A stretch of DNA of 64,000 nt from Xestospongia muta (GCA_963693285.1 OY848917.1:20895745-20959744), one strand, 5' to 3'; positions 20,310 through 37,369 are shown, counted from the stretch's first letter. Made by a program: numbers and translations. The notes: a model not told the origin generated them from the sequence alone.

Positions 20310-23300
20310 ATTCTAAGAAACATCTAAAATTCTTACACTCACAATTAGGGTTAATAAAATTCATTGGCAACTATAAGAATATGTAATTAAAGGATGCAGT
20401 TCATTGTCATTTCTTTGCTCTTAAAAACTGCATACAATGATATAATAAAATTACAAAGGTGAATACACATAGATACCACACAATCCAAAATAATATAAGT
20501 ACAGCCTGACAAGTTTCCCATGCAGGGCATTAAAAATCATAAACATTATTACAAACAATAGGGTAAATAAAATAACATCATACTACATTATATCACACTT
20601 ACCTCCTATTATTTTGTAAACAACATATTCAGATGACAAGTAATCACACCAACATAAATGTGAAAAACAAAACAATAAAGTAAACAAAATCACAACAACA
20701 CATTCAATATACTTTGAATTCATACTACATTATATATCAATATTACATCCTATTATATTGTAAACAACACCTTCAGATGACAAGTAATAACAGCAAACAT
20801 AAATGTGCAAACAAAAAGCAATACTGTAAACAAAATCACAACAACACATTAAGTATGCTCAAACTTCATACAAGGCTATAGCTATTAAATGCTCAAAATA
20901 TACCTAAAAAGAAACCTAGCAAGAAGCTTCAACTCTTATTATTGATAGATATCGAATGTTATAGCAATCACAGTTAGGGTAACGAAATCCAATGTGGATA
21001 CAGAAATTGGCAGTTACAGGATCCATTCACTTTAATCTTATTTCTTGCTCTCATACGTTGCATACTACAATATAATAAATAAAATTGCAAAAATGGATAC
21101 ACATAGATACCACACAATCTAAAACAATCATAGTACAGCCTGACAACCTTCCCATGCAAGACATTGAAACAATTAACGTTTATACAAACAATAGGGTAAA
21201 TAAAATAACAACATTCAATTTAAAACACTTAGAATTCATACTACATTATATCACACTTACCTCCTATTATATTGTAAACAACACATTCAGATGACAAGTA
21301 ATCACACCAACATATATTATTAAAAAAAACAATAAAGTAAACAAAATCACAACAACACATTCAATATACATTGAATTCATACTACATTATATCAAAATTA
21401 CATCCTATTATATTGTAAAGAACACATTTAGATGACAAGTAATAACAGCAAACATAAATGTGTAAACAAAATGCAATATTGTAAACAAAACACAACAACA
21501 CATTCAGTATGCTAAAAATGCAAACTAGGTTATATCTATAAAATGCTCAAAATATACCTAAAAAGAAACCTAGCAAGAAGCTTCAACTCTTATTATTGAT
21601 AGATATCAAATGTTATACCAATCGCAGTTAGGGTTACAAAATCCATTGCTGATTAAGAAATTGGCAGTTACAGGATCCATTCATTTTAATCTCATTTCTT
21701 GCTCTCATACGTTGCATATAACAATATAATAAATAAAATTGCAAAAAGGATACACATAGATACCACACAATCTAAAACAATCATAGTACAGCCTGACAAC
21801 CTTCCCATGCAAGACATTGCAAACAATTAACGATTATACAGACAATAGGGTAAATAAAATAACAAAATTCAATTTAAAACACTTAGAATTCATACTACAT
21901 TATATCACACTTACCTCCTATTATATTGTAAACAACACATTCAGATGACAAGTAATCACACCAACATATATTTTTAAAAAAAACAATAAAGTAAACAAAA
22001 TCACAACAACACATTCAATATACATTGAATTCATACTACATTATATCAAAATTACATCCTATTATATTGTAAAGAACACATTTAGATGACAAGTAATAAC
22101 AGCAAACATAAATGTGTAAACAAAAAGCAATACTGTAAACACAATCACAACAACACATTCAGTATGCTCAAAATGCATAGTAGGTTATAGCTATAAAATA
22201 CTCAAAATATACCTAAAAAGAAACCTAGCAAGAAGCTTCAACTCTTATTATTGATAGATATTGAATGTTATAGCAATCACAGTTAGGGTAACGAAATCCA
22301 TTGTTGATACAGAAATTGGCAGTTACAGAATCCATTCACTTTAATCTCATTTCTTGCTCACATAGGTTACATATAACAACATAATAATTAAAATTGCAAA
22401 AATGGACACACATAGATACCACACAATCTAAAACAAACATAGTAAAACCTAACAAGCTCACAATGCAAGACATTGCAAACAATTAACGTTTATACAAACA
22501 AGAAGGTAAATAAAATAACAACATTCAATTTAAAACACTTAGAATTCATACTACATTATATCACACTTACCTTCTATTATATTGTAAACAACACATTTAG
22601 ATGACAAGTAATCACACCAACATAAATTTAAAAAACAAAACAATAAAGTAAACAAAATCACAACAACACATTCAATATACATTGAATTCATACTACATTA
22701 TATCAAAATTACATCCTATTATATTGTAAAGAACACATTTAGATGACAAGTAATCACACCAACATATATTTAAAAAACAAAACAATAAAGTAAACAAAAT
22801 CACAACAACACATTCAATACACTTTGAATTCACACTACATTATATCAAAATTACATCCTATTATATTGTAAACAACACATTCAGATGACAAGTAATCACA
22901 CCAACATAAATTTAAAAAACAAAACAATAAAGTAAACAAAATCACAACAACACATTCAATATACTTGGATTCATACTACATTATATCAAAATTACATCCT
23001 ATTATATTGTAAAGAACACATTTAGATGACAAGTAATAACAGCAAACATAAATGTGTAAACAAAAAGCAATATTGTAAATAAAATCACAACAACACATTC
23101 AGTATGCTCAAAATGCATACTAGGTTATAGCTATAAAATGCTCAAAATATACCTAAAAAGAAACCTAGCAAGAAGCTTCAACTCTTATTATTGATAAATA
23201 TCGAATGTTATACCAATCACAGTTAGGGTTACAAAATCCATTGCTGATACAGAAATTGGCAGTTACAGGATCCATTCACTTTAATCTCATTTCTTGCTCT

Positions 23301-26300
23301 CGTAAGTTGCATATAACAATATAATAAATAAAATTGCAAAAATGGATACACATAGATACCACACAATCTAAAACAATCATAGTACAGCCTGACAACCTTC
23401 CCATGCAAGACATTGAAACAATTAACGTTTATACAAACAATAGGGTAAATAAAATAACAACATTCAATTTAAAACACTTAGAATTCATACTACATTATAT
23501 CACACTTACCAGCTATTATATTGTAAACAACACATTCAGATGACAAGTAATCACACCAACATATATTTTTAAAAAAAACAATAAAGTAAACAAAATCACA
23601 ACAACACATTCAATATACATTGAATTCATACTACATTATATCAAAATTACATCCTATTATATTGTAAAGAACACATTTAGATGACAAGTAATAACAGCAA
23701 ACATAAATGTGCAAACACAAATCAATTCTGTATCACAACAACACATTCAGTATGCTCAAAATGCATACTAGGTTATAGCTATAAAATGCTCAAAATATAC
23801 CTAAAAAGAAACCTAGCAAGAACCTTCAACTCTTATTATTGATAGATATCGAATTTTAAACCAATCGCATTTAGGGTTACAAAATCCATTGCTAATACAG
23901 AAATTGACAGATACAAGATCCATTCACTTTAATCTTATTTCTTGCTCTCATACGTTGCATACTACAATATAATAAATAAAATTGCAAACATGAATACACA
24001 TAGATACCACACAATCTAAAACAATCATAGTACAGCCTGACAACCTTCCCATGCAAGACATTGAAACAACTAACGTTTATACAAACAATAGGGTAAATAA
24101 AATAACAACATTCAATTTAAAACACTTAGAATTCATACTACATTATATCACACTTACCCACTATTATATTGTAAACAACACATTCAGATGACAAGTAATC
24201 ACACCAACATATATTTTTAAAAAAAACAATAAAGTAAACAAAATCACAACAACACATTCAATATACATTGAATTCATACTACATTATATCAAAATTACAT
24301 CCTATTATATTGTAAAGAACACATTTAGATGACAAGTAATAACAGCAAACATAAATGTGTAAACAAAAAGCAATATTGTAAATAAAATCACAACAACACA
24401 TTCAGTATGCTCAAAATGCATACTAGGTTATAGCTATAAAATGCTCAAAATATACCTAAAAAGAAACCTAGCAAGAACCTTCAACTCTTATTATTGATAG
24501 ATATCGAATTTTAAACCAATCACATTTAGGGTTACAAAATCCATTGCTAATACAGAAATTGGCAGTTACAGGATCCATTCACTTTAATCTTATTTCTTGC
24601 TCTCGTAAGTTGCATATAATAATATAATAAATAAAATTGCAAAAATGGATACACATAGATACCACACAATCTAAAACAATCATAGTACAGCCTGACAACC
24701 TTCCCATGCAAGACATTGAAACAATTAACGTTTATACAAACAATAGGGTAAATAAAATAACAACATTCAATTTAAAACACTTAGAATTCATACTACATTA
24801 TATCACACTTACCCGCTATTATATTGTAAACAACACATTCAGATGACAAGTAATCACACCAACATATATTTTTAAAAAAAACAATAAAGTAAACAAAATC
24901 ACAACAACACATTCAATATACATTGAATTCATACTACATTATATCAAAATTACATCCTATTATATTGTAAAGAACACATTTAGATGACAAGTAATAACAG
25001 CAAACATAAATGTGCAAACACAAATCAATTCTGTATCACAACAACACATTCAGTATGCTCAAAATGCATACTAGGTTATAGCTATAAAATGCTCAAAATA
25101 TACCTAAAAAGAAACCTAGCAAGAACCTTCAACTCTTATTATTGATAGATATCGAATTTTAAACTAATCACATTTAGGGTTACAAAATCCATTGCTAATA
25201 CAGAAATTGACAGATACAAGATCCATTCACTTTAATCTTATTTCTTGCTCTCATACGTTGCATACTACAATATAATAAATAAAATTGCAAACATGGATAC
25301 ACATAGATACCACACAATCTAAAACAATCATAGTACAGCCTGACAACCTTCCCATGCAAGACATTGCAAACAATTAACGTTTATACAAACAAGAAGGTAA
25401 ATAAAATAACAACATTCAATTTAAAACACTTAGAATTCACACTACATTATATCACACTTACCCGCTATTATATTGTAAACAACACATTCAGATGACAAGT
25501 AATCACACCAACATATATTTAAAAAACAAAACAATAAAGTAAACAAAATCACAACAACACATTCAATACACTTTGAATTCATACTACATTATATCAAAAT
25601 TACATCCTATTATATTGTAAAGAACGCATTTAGATGACAAGTAATAACAGCAAACATAAATGTGCAAACACAAATCAATTCTGTATCACAACAACACATT
25701 CAGTATGCTCAAAATGCATACTAGGTTATAGCTATAAAATGCTCAAAATATACCTAAAAAGAAACCTAGCAAGAACCTTCAACTCTTATTATTGATAGAT
25801 ATCGAATTTTAAACCAATCACATTTAGGGTTACAAAATCCATTGCTAATACAGAAATTGACAGATACAAGATCCATTCACTTTAATCTTATTTCTTGCTC
25901 TCATACGTTGCATACTACAATATAATAAATAAAATTGCAAACATGGATACACATAGATACCACACAATCTAAAACAATCATAGTACAGCCTGACAACCTT
26001 CCCATGCAAGACATTGCAAACAATTAACGTTTATACAAACAAGAAGGTAAATAAAATAACAACATTCAATTTAAAACACTTAGAATTCACACTACATTAT
26101 ATCACACTTACCCGCTATTATATTGTAAACAACACATTCAGATGACAAGTAATCACACCAACATATATTTAAAAAACAAAACAATAAAGTAAACAAAATC
26201 ACAACAACACATTCAATACACTTTGAATTCATACTACATTATATCAAAATTACATCCTATTATATTGTAAAGAACGCATTTAGATGACAAGTAATAACAG

Positions 26301-29300
26301 CAAACATAAATGTGCAAACACAAATCAATTCTGTATCACAACAACACATTCAGTATGCTCAAAATGCATACTAGGTTATAGCTATAAAATGCTCAAAATA
26401 TACCTAAAAAGAAACCTAGCAAGAACCTTCAACTCTTATTATTGATAGATATCGAATTTTAAACCAATCACATTTAGGGTTACAAAATCCATTGCTAATA
26501 CAGAAATTGACAGATACAAGATCCATTCACTTTAATCTTATTTCTTGCTCTCATACGTTGCATACTACAATATAATAAATAAAATTGCAAACATGGATAC
26601 ACATAGATACCACACAATCTAAAACAATCATAGTACAGCCTGACAACCTTCCCATGCAAGACATTGCAAACAATTAACGTTTATACAAACAAGAAGGTAA
26701 ATAAAATAACAACATTCAATTTAAAACACTTAGAATTCATACTACATTATATCACACTTACCCACTATTATATTGTAAACAACACATTCAGATGACAAGT
26801 AATCACACCAACATATATTTAAAAAACAAAACAATAAAGTAAACAAAATCACAACAACACATTCAATACACTTTGAATTCATACTACATTATATCAAAAT
26901 TACATCCTATTATATTGTAAACAACACATTCAGATGACAAGTAATCACACCAACATAAATTTAAAAAACAAAACAATAAAGTAAACAAAATCACAACAAC
27001 ACATTCAATATACTTGGATTCATACTACATTATGTCAAAATTACATCCTATTATATTGTAAAGAACACATTTAGATGACAAGTAATAACAGCAAACATAA
27101 ATGTGTAAACAAAAAGCAATATTGTAAATAAAATCACAACAACACATTCAGTATGCTCAAAATGCATACTAGGTTATAGCTATAAAATGCTCAAAATATA
27201 CCTAAAAAGAAACCTAGCAAGAAGCTTCAACTCTTATTATTGATAAATATCGAATGTTATACCAATCACAGTTAGGGTTACAAAATCCATTGCTGATACA
27301 GAAATTGGCAGTTACAGGATCCATTCACTTTAATCTCATTTCTTGCTCTCGTAAGTTGCATATAACAATATAATAAATAAAATTGCAAAAATGGATACAC
27401 ATAGATACCACACAATCTAAAACAATCATAGTACAGCCTGACAACCTTCCCATGCAAGACATTGAAACAATTAACGTTTATACAAACAATAGGGTAAATA
27501 AAATAACAACATTCAATTTAAAACACTTAGAATTCATACTACATTATATCACACTTACCCACTATTATATTGTAAACAACACATTCAGATGACAAGTAAT
27601 CACACCAACATATATTTTTTAAAAAAACAATAAAGTAAACAAAATCACAACAACACATTCAATATACATTGAATTCATACTACATTATATCAAAATTACA
27701 TCCTATTATATTGTAAAGAACACATTTAGATGACAAGTAATAACAGCAAACATAAATGTGCAAACACAAATCAATTCTGTATCACAACAACACATTCAGT
27801 ATGCTCAAAATGCATACTAGGTTATAGCTATAAAATGCTCAAAATATACCTAAAGAGAAACCTAGCAAGAAGCTTCAACTCTTATTATTGATAGATATCG
27901 AATTTTAAACCAATCGCATTTAGGGTTACAAAATCCATTGCTAATACAGAAATTGACAGATACAAGATCCATTCACTTTAATCTTATTTCTTGCTCTCAT
28001 ACGTTGCATACTACAATATAATAAATAAAATTGCAAACATGGATACACATAGATACCACACAATCTAAAACAATCATAGTACAGCCTGACAACCTTCCCA
28101 TGCAAGACATTGAAACAATTAACGTTTATACAAACAATAGGGTAAATAAAATAACAACATTCAATTTAAAACACTTAGAATTCATACTACATTATATCAC
28201 ACTTACCCACTATTATATTGTAAACAACACATTCAGATGACAAGTAATCACACCAACATATATTTTTAAAAAAAACAATAAAGTAAACAAAATCACAACA
28301 ACACATTCAATATACATTGAATTCATACTACATTATATCAAAATTACATCCTATTATATTGTAAAGAACACATTTAGATGACAAGTAATAACAGCAAACA
28401 TAAATGTGTAAACAAAAAGCAATATTGTAAATAAAATCACAACAACACATTCAGTATGCTCAAAATGCATACTAGGTTATAGCTATAAAATGCTCAAAAT
28501 ATACCTAAAAAGAAACCTAGCAAGAAGCTTCAACTCTTATTATTGATAAATATCGAATGTTATACCAATCACAGTTAGGGTTACAAAATCCATTGCTGAT
28601 ACAGAAATTGACAGATACAAGATCCATTCACTTTAATCTTATTTCTTGCTCTCATACGTTGCATACTACAATATAATAAATAAAATTCCAAAAATGGATA
28701 CACATAGATACCACACAATCTAAAACAATCATAGTACAGCCTGACAACCTTCCCATGCAAGACATTGAAACAATTAACGTTTATACAAACAATAGGGTAA
28801 ATAAAATAACAACATTCAATTTAAAACACTTAGAATTCATACTACATTATATCACACTTACCTCCTATTATATTGTAAACAACACATTCAGATGACAAGT
28901 AATCACACCAACATATATTTTTAAAAAAAACAATAAAGTAAACAAAATCACAACAACACATTCAATATACATTGAATTCATACTACATTATATCAAAATT
29001 ACATCCTATTATATTGTAAAGAACACATTTAGATGACAAGTAATAACAGCAAACATAAATGTGTAAACACAAATCAATACTGTATCACAACAACACATTC
29101 AGTATGCTCAAAATGCATACTAGGTTATAGCTATAAAATGCTCAAAATATACCTAAAAAGAAACCTAGCAAGAACCTTCAACTCTTATAATTGATAGATA
29201 TCGAATTTTAAACCAATCACATTTAGGGTTACAAAATCCATTGCTAATACAGAAATTGACAGATACAAGATCCATTCACTTTAATCTTATTTCTTGCTCT

Positions 29301-32300
29301 CATACGTTGCATACTACAATATAATAAATAAAATTGCAAACATGGATACACATAGATACCACACAATCTAAAACAATCATAGTACAGCCTGACAACCTTC
29401 CCATGCAAGACATTGCAAACAATTAACGTTTATACAAACAAGAAGGTAAATAAAATAACAACATTCAATTTAAAACACTTAGAATTCATACTACATTATA
29501 TCACACTTACTCGCTATTATATTGTAAACAACACATTCAGATGACAAGTAATCACACCAACATATATTTAAAAAACAAAACAATAAAGTAAACAAAATCA
29601 CAACAACACATTCAATACACTTTGAATTCATACTACATTATATCAAAATTACATCCTATTATATTGTAAACAACACATTCAGATGACAAGTAATCACACC
29701 AACATAAATTTAAAAAACAAAACAATAAAGTAAACAAAATCACAACAACACATTCAATATACTTGGATTCATACTACATTATATCAAAATTACATCCTAT
29801 TATATTGTAAAGAACACATTTAGATGACAAGTAATAACAGCAAACATAAATGTGTAAACAAAAAGCAATATTGTAAATAAAATCACAACAACACATTCAG
29901 TATGCTCAAAATGCATACTAGGTTATAGCTATAAAATGCTCAAAATATACCTAAAAAGAAACCTAGCAAGAAGCTTCAACTCTTATTATTGATAAATATC
30001 GAATGTTATACCAATCACAGTTAGGGTTACAAAACCATTGCTGATACAGAAATTGGCAGTTACAGGATCCATTCACTTTAATCTTATTTCTTGCTCTCGT
30101 AAGTTGCATATAACAATATAATAAATAAAATTGCAAAAATGGATACACATAGATACCACACAATCTAAAACAATCATAGTACAGCCTGACAACCTTCCCA
30201 TGCAAGACATTGAAACAATTAACGTTTATACAAACAATAGGGTAAATAAAATAACAACATTCAATTTAAAACACTTAGAATTCATACTACATTATATCAC
30301 ACTTACCCACTATTATATTGTAAACAACACATTCAGATGACAAGTAATCACACCAACATATATTTTTAAAAAAAACAATAAAGTAAACAAAATCACAACA
30401 ACACATTCAATATACATTGAATTCATACTACATTATATCAAAATTACATCCTATTATATTGTAAAGAACACATTTAGATGACAAGTAATAACAGCAAACA
30501 TAAATGTGTAAACAAAAAGCAATATTGTAAATAAAATCACAACAACACATTCAGTATGCTCAAAATGCATACTAGGTTATAGCTATAAAATGCTCAAAAT
30601 ATACCTAAAAAGAAACCTAGCAAGAAGCTTCAACTCTTATTATTGATAAATATCGAATGTTATACCAATCACAGTTAGGGTTACAAAATCCATTGCTGAT
30701 ACAGAAATTGACAGATACAAGATCCATTCACTTTAATCTTATTTCTTGCTCTCATACGTTGCATACTACAATATAATAAATAAAATTCCAAAAATGGATA
30801 CACATAGATACCACACAATCTAAAACAATCATAGTACAGCCTGACAACCTTCCCATGCAAGACATTGAAACAATTAACGTTTATACAAACAATAGGGTAA
30901 TTAAAATAACAACATTCAATTTAAAACACTTAGAATTCATACTACATTATATCACACTTACCCGCTATTATATTGTAAACAACACATTCAGATGACAAGT
31001 AATCACACCAACATATATTTTTAAAAAAAACAATAAAGTAAACAAAATCACAACAACACATTCAATATACATTGAATTCATACTACATTATATCAAAATT
31101 ACATCCTATTATATTGTAAAGAACGCATTTAGATGACAAGTAATAACAGCAAACATAAATGTGTAAACACAAATCAATACTGTATCACAACAACACATTC
31201 AGTATGCTCAAAATGCATACTAGGTTATAGCTATAAAATGCTCAAAATATACCTAAAAAGAAACCTAGCAAGAAGCTTCAACTCTTATTATTGATAAATA
31301 TCGAATGTTATACCAATCACAGTTAGGGTTACAAAATCCATTGCTGATACAGAAATTGGCAGTTACAGAATCCATTCACTTTAATCTTATTTCTTGCTCT
31401 CGTAAGTTGCATATAACAATATAATAAATAAAATTGCAAAAATGGATACACATAGATACCACACAATCTAAAACAATCATAGTACAGCCTGACAACCTTC
31501 CCATGCAAGACATTGCAAACAATTAACGTTTATACAAACAATAGGGTAAATAAAATAACAACATTCAATTTAAAACACTTAGAATTCATACTACATTATA
31601 TCACACTTACCAGCTATTATATTGTAAACAACACATTCAGATGACAAGTAATCACACCAACATATATTTTTAAAAAAAACAATAAAGTAAACAAAATCAC
31701 AACAACACATTCAATACACTTTGATTTCACACTACATTATATCAAAATTACATCCTATTATATTGTAAACAACACATTCAGATGACAAGTAATCACACCA
31801 ACATAAATTTAAAAAACAAAACAATAAAGTAAACAAAATCACAACAACACATTCAATATACTTGGATTCATACTACATTATATCAAAATTACATCCTATT
31901 ATATTATTGTAAAGAACACATTTAGATGACAAGTAATAACAGCAAACATAAATGTGTAAACAAAAAGCAATATTGTAAATAAAATCACAACAACACATTC
32001 AGTATGCTCAAAATGCATACTAGGTTATAGCTATAAAATGCTCAAAATATACCTAAAAAGAAACCTAGCAAGAAGCTTCAACTCTTATTATTGATAAATA
32101 TCGAATGTTATACCAATCACAGTTAGGGTTACAAAATCCATTGCTGATACAGAAATTGACAGATACAAGATCCATTCACTTTAATCTCATTTCTTGCTCT
32201 CGTAAGTTGCATATAACAATATAATAAATAAAATTGCAAAAATGGATACACATAGATACCACACAATCTAAAACAATCATAGTACAGCCTGACAACCTTC

Positions 32301-33150
32301 CCATGCAAGACATTGAAACAATTAACGTTTATACAAACAATAGGGTAAATAAAATAACAACATTCAATTTAAAACACTTAGAATTCATACTACATTATAT
32401 CACACTTACCAGCTATTATATTGTAAACAACACATTTAGATGACAAGTAATCACACCAACATATATTTTTAAAAAAAACAATAAAGTAAACAAAATCACA
32501 ACAACACATTCAATATACATTGAATTCATACTACATTATATCAAAATTACATCCTATTATATTGTAAAGAACACATTTAGATGACAAGTAATAACAGCAA
32601 ACATAAATGTGTAAACACAAATCAATACTGTATCACAACAACACATTCAGTATGCTCAAAATGCATACTAGGTTATAGCTATAAAATGCTCAAAATATAC
32701 CTAAAAAGAAACCTAGCAAGAAGCTTCAACTCTTATTATTGATAGATATCGAATGTTATAGCAATCACAGTTAGGGTTACAAAATCCATTGCTGATATAG
32801 AAATTGGCAGTTACAGGATCCATTCACTTTAATCTCATTTCTTGCTCTCATACGTTGCATATAACAATATAATGAATTCACATATATACCAGTGCACCAC
32901 GTAATCCAAAACAATCATAGTACAGCCTGACAAGCTTTCCATGCAAGGCATTAAAAACCATAAACGTTATTACAAACAATTGGGTAAATAAAATAACAAC
33001 ATTCAATTTAAAACACTTAGAATTCATACTACATTATATCACACTTACCCGCTATTATATTGTAAACAACACATTCAGATGACAAGTAATCACACCAATA
33101 TAAATTTAAAAAACAAAACAATAGAGTAAACAAAATCACAACAACACATT
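20310..33150. repeat. Satellite array 1, class A units of about 650 bp
   Basis: Tandem units are recognised by GGATACACATAGATACCACA, TCACACTTACC and TGTAAACAACACATTCAGAT. Two adjacent units near 25451 and 26101 are offset by 650 bp and nearly identical. Each unit contains an inner subrepeat of about 130 bp (CATACTACATTATATCA to the next), present in two or three copies, which makes unit length variable. The plus strand is A-rich and G-poor. The repeated 69-residue open frame starting MQKWIHID in many units is an echo of the repeat and is not evidence of a gene. Confidence 0.9.
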
Positions 33151-36100
33151 CAATATACTTAAAATTTATACTACATTATATCAAAATTATATCTTATTAT
33201 ATTGTAAAGGATACATTCAAATAAGTGCTTACAAAAACATAAATGTGGAAATGAAAACAATACAGTAAACAAAATGATAATAACTCATACTAGAATATAG
33301 CTACAATATGTTTAAAATATAGGTAGAGAAACAACTTAGCAAGAAGATTCGAGCATTATTAGTGATACCCAATGTCGTATCACACACAGTTAGGGTTAAT
33401 AAAATTCATTGCTGATATAGCTATCAGCTGTTAAAGGATGCACTTTAATGTCATTTGTGGCTTTCATAAGCTCCAATTACAATATAATGAATAAAATTGC
33501 AAATCTGAATACATATAGATACCACACAATCTAAAACAATTATGGTACATGCTTACAAGCTTCCCATCATAGCTATTAAAGACTATTAATCTTAATAAAA
33601 ACAATGGGGTAACTAAATAACAACTTTCAATTCAAATGACTTAGAATTAATATTACATTATATCACACTTACATACTATTATATTTTAAACAACATATTC
33701 AGATGGCAAGTCATCACACCAATATAAATGTGAAAAATAAACAATAGAGTAAACAAAATCACAACAACACATTCAATATACTTAAAATTTATACTACACT
33801 ATTTCAAAATCATATCCTATTATATTGTAAAGGATACATTCAAATAAGTGCTTACAAAAACATAAATGTGGAAATGAAAACAATACAGTAAACAAAATGA
33901 TAATAACTCATACTAGAATATAGCTACAATATGCTTAAAATACAGGTAGAGAAACAACTTAGCAAGAAGATTCGAGCATTATTAGTGATAAGCAATGTCG
34001 TATCACACACAGTTAGGGTTAATAAAATTCATTGCTGATATAGCTATCAGCTGTTAAAGGATGCACTTTAATGTCATTTGTGGCTTTCATAAGCTCCAAT
34101 TACAATATAATGAATAAAATTGCAAATCTGAATACATATAGATACCACACAATCTAAAACAATTATGGTACATGCTTACAAGCTTCCCATCATAGCTATT
34201 AAAGACTATTAATCTTAATAAAAACAATAGGGTAACTAAATAACAACTTTCAATTCAAATGACTTAGAATTAATATTACATTATATCACACTTACCGACT
34301 ATTATATTTTAAACAACATATTCAGATGGCAAGTCATCACACCAATATAAATGTGAAAAATAAACAATAGAGTAAACAAAATCACAACAACACATTCAAT
34401 ATACTTAAAATTTATATTACATTGTATCAAAATTATATTTTATTATATTGTAAAGGATACATTCAAATAAGCACTTACAAAAACATAAATGTGGAAATGA
34501 AAACAATACAGCAAATAAAATAACAACAACTCGTTCAATAACCTCAAAATTCATACTAGAATATAGCTATAATATTCTTAAAATATAGGTAGAGAAACAA
34601 CTTAGCAAAAAGATTCGAGTATTATTAGTGATACCCAATGTCATATCGCACACAGTTAGGGTTAATAAAATTCATTGCTGATATAGCTATCAGCTGTTAA
34701 AGGATGCACTTTAATGTCATTTGTGGCTTTCATAAGCTCCAATTACAATATAATCAATAAAATTGCAAATGTGAATACATATAGATACCACACAATCTAA
34801 AACAATTATGGTACACCCTTACAAGCTTCCCATCATAGCTATTAAAGACTATTAATCTTAATAAAAACAATAGGGTAACTAAATAACAACTTTCAATTCA
34901 AATGACTTAGAATTAATACTACATTATATCACACTTACCGACTATTATATTTTAAACAACATATTCAGATGACACATCATCACACCAACATAAATGTGAA
35001 AAATAAAACAATAGAGTAAACAAAATCACAACAACACATTCAATATACTTAAAATTTATATTACATTGTATCAAAATTATATCTTATTATATTGTAAAGG
35101 ATACATTCAAATAAGTGCTTACAAAAACATAAATGTGGAAATGAAAACAATACAGTAAACAAAATGATAATAACACATACTAGAATATAGCTACAATATG
35201 CTTAAAATATAGGTAGAGTACAACTTAGCAAAAAGATTCTAGTATTATTAGTGATACCCAATGTTGTATCACACACAGTTAGGGTTAATAAAATTCATTG
35301 CTGATATAGTTATCAGCTGTTAAAGGATGCACTTTAATGTCATTTGTGGCTTTCATAAGCTCCAATTACAATATAATGAATAAAATTGCAAATGTGAATA
35401 CATATAGATACCACACAATCTAAAACAATTATGGTACACCCTTACAAGCTTCCCATCATAGCTATTAAAGACTATTAATCTTAATAAAAACAATAGGGTA
35501 ACTAAATAACAACTTTCAATTCAAATGACTTAGAATTAATACTACATTATATCACACTTACCGACTATTATATTTTAAACAACATATTCAGATGACACAT
35601 CATCACACCAACATAAATGTGAAAAATAAACAATAGAGTAAACAAAATCACAACAACACATTCAATATACTTAAAATTTATATTACATTGTATCAAAATT
35701 ATATCTTATTATATTGTAAAGGATACATTCAAATAAGTGCTTACAAAAACATAAATGTGGAAATGAAAAACAATACAGCAAATAAAATAACAACAACTCG
35801 TTCAATAACCTCAAAATTCATACTAGAATATAGATATAATATTCTTAAAATACAGGTAGAGAAACAACTTAACAAAAAGATTCGAGTATTATTAGTGATA
35901 CCCAATGTCATATCGCACACAGTTAGGGTTAATAAAATTCATTTCTAATATAGCTATCAGCTGTTAAAAGATGCACTATAATGTCATTTGTGGCTTTCAT
36001 AAGCTCCAATTACAATATAATGAATAAAATTGCAAATGTGAATACATATAGATACCACACAATACAAAACAATTATGGTACACCCTTACAAGCTTCCCAT

Positions 36101-36320
36101 CATAGCTATTAAAGACTATTAATCTTAATAAAAACAATAGGGTAACTAAATAACAACTTTCAATTCAAATCACTTAGAATTAATACTACATTATATCACA
36201 CTTACCAACTATTATATTTTAACAACATATTCAGATGACAAGTCATCGCACCAACATAAATGTGAAAAACAAAACAATAGAGTAAACAAAATCACAACAA
36301 CACATTCAATATATTTAAAA
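33150..36320. repeat. Satellite array 1, class B end (about 620-bp units)
   Basis: About five units related to class A but diverged, with landmarks GGATACATTCAAATAAGTGC, GTCATTTGTGGCTTTCATAA and TTCCCATCATAGCTATTAAA. ACACTTACCGACTA recurs at 34931 and 35553 (622 bp). The same family makes up all of array 2. Confidence 0.88.
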
Positions 36321-37147
36321 TTCATCTTAATTCTCTTACATCCTCATTAATATAATCTTAACTAATTAAGGCATAAAATTGGCTTACTACTTCAAGCTCT
36401 GTAAAAACTACTACTTTCATTCTTAAACCACCTAAAATAAAACTTATAAAACCATATACCTTATGTAAAAACATAAATGTCTGTATAAAATAATCTTTAA
36501 AGTCTTCTAGTTTTATAATTATTTTGGCACAAACAGAACAATAACAAGAAAGAAGAAAAACATTGTGCTGCTCTTATACTGCTGCTACCACCTGCTTTAT
36601 ATATTTCTTAGAGTTAGGTAAAGTAGTCTTATATCGTTACCATATCTATGCTATATCTTCTCTAATAGTTACTATCCATTCACATAACTTAAACAATACA
36701 GTTCATTCTCATCATCTCAATTACCTTAGTAACAACATTCACATCGACATTATGCTTGAGAAATAGTTCAACGATGTCTCTATGTCCATTAGAACTTGCA
36801 TAATGAAGAGCTGCCCATCCTCTCTATTAGAAAAACACACAAACAATAAACTGTAAACTGTAACTACTAACACTCTATATTTCACTCTATATTTATAAAT
36901 ATTCAAAGCTAAACAAATGATGCTTCAATTCATGTCCATTACTGCTATTTTGGTGTGTGCATCTCAATTGATTATTGGAAAATTATGAAAAAGTGATGTC
37001 TATACATCTGATGGTGTCCAATAACAATAGGTAGGAAAACTAGTTAACAAACATGTTATGAAAACAAATAACATTTTTTCAAATATTGTAATAAAGTCGT
37101 TGTATCCTCTTCTATTTCTAATCTTCATCATATCTGGCATATTCTTA
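36320..37147 (-). repeat. Ankyrin intron module, copy 2 (contains exon 5)
   Basis: Nearly identical to 55255-56082 at an offset of 18,935 bp, including exon 5/exon 3. It sits directly beside the satellite. The following segment up to 37400 carries exon 4, which copy 3 lacks. Confidence 0.85.
36725..36823 (-). CDS. Exon 5, ankyrin repeat (type RGWAALHY, second copy)
   Basis: This 99-bp phase-0 exon gives the same peptide as exon 3, apparently with no amino-acid change. With exon 4 it forms a two-exon module that has been duplicated. A satellite array lies on each side of the exon 4/5 pair. Confidence 0.8.
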
Positions 37148-37270
37148 AAGACAATTTTCAACCTTTATTATGATATTAAACAACTAATATTTCTCTTTAA
37201 GGAAAAGGATTTACAATTTATCTTTAGTTATACTGACTCTCTCATATAACATATGCACATCAACACTTAC

Positions 37271-37369
37271 TTTGTCAACAAGATCTAGTTTGGCTCCTTT
37301 CTGTGCTAAAATAAAAACAACATCTTTGTGTCCATTCTCTGCTGCTAACATGACTGCACTCATTCCACC
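37271..37369 (-). CDS. Exon 4, ankyrin repeat (type GGMSAVML)
   Basis: A 99-bp phase-0 exon encoding one ankyrin repeat (GGMSAVMLAAENGHKDVVFI and onward, ending DLVDK). Acceptor ATTTAG, donor GTAAGTGTTG. It is a clear paralogue of the exon at 19949-20047. Confidence 0.8.

Noticed and set aside
21085..32443. Repeated 69-residue open frame (MQKWIHIDTTQSKTIIVQ and onward) on the plus strand
   Set aside because: It is part of the class A satellite unit. Many units lose it by single-base shifts with no sign of coding constraint.
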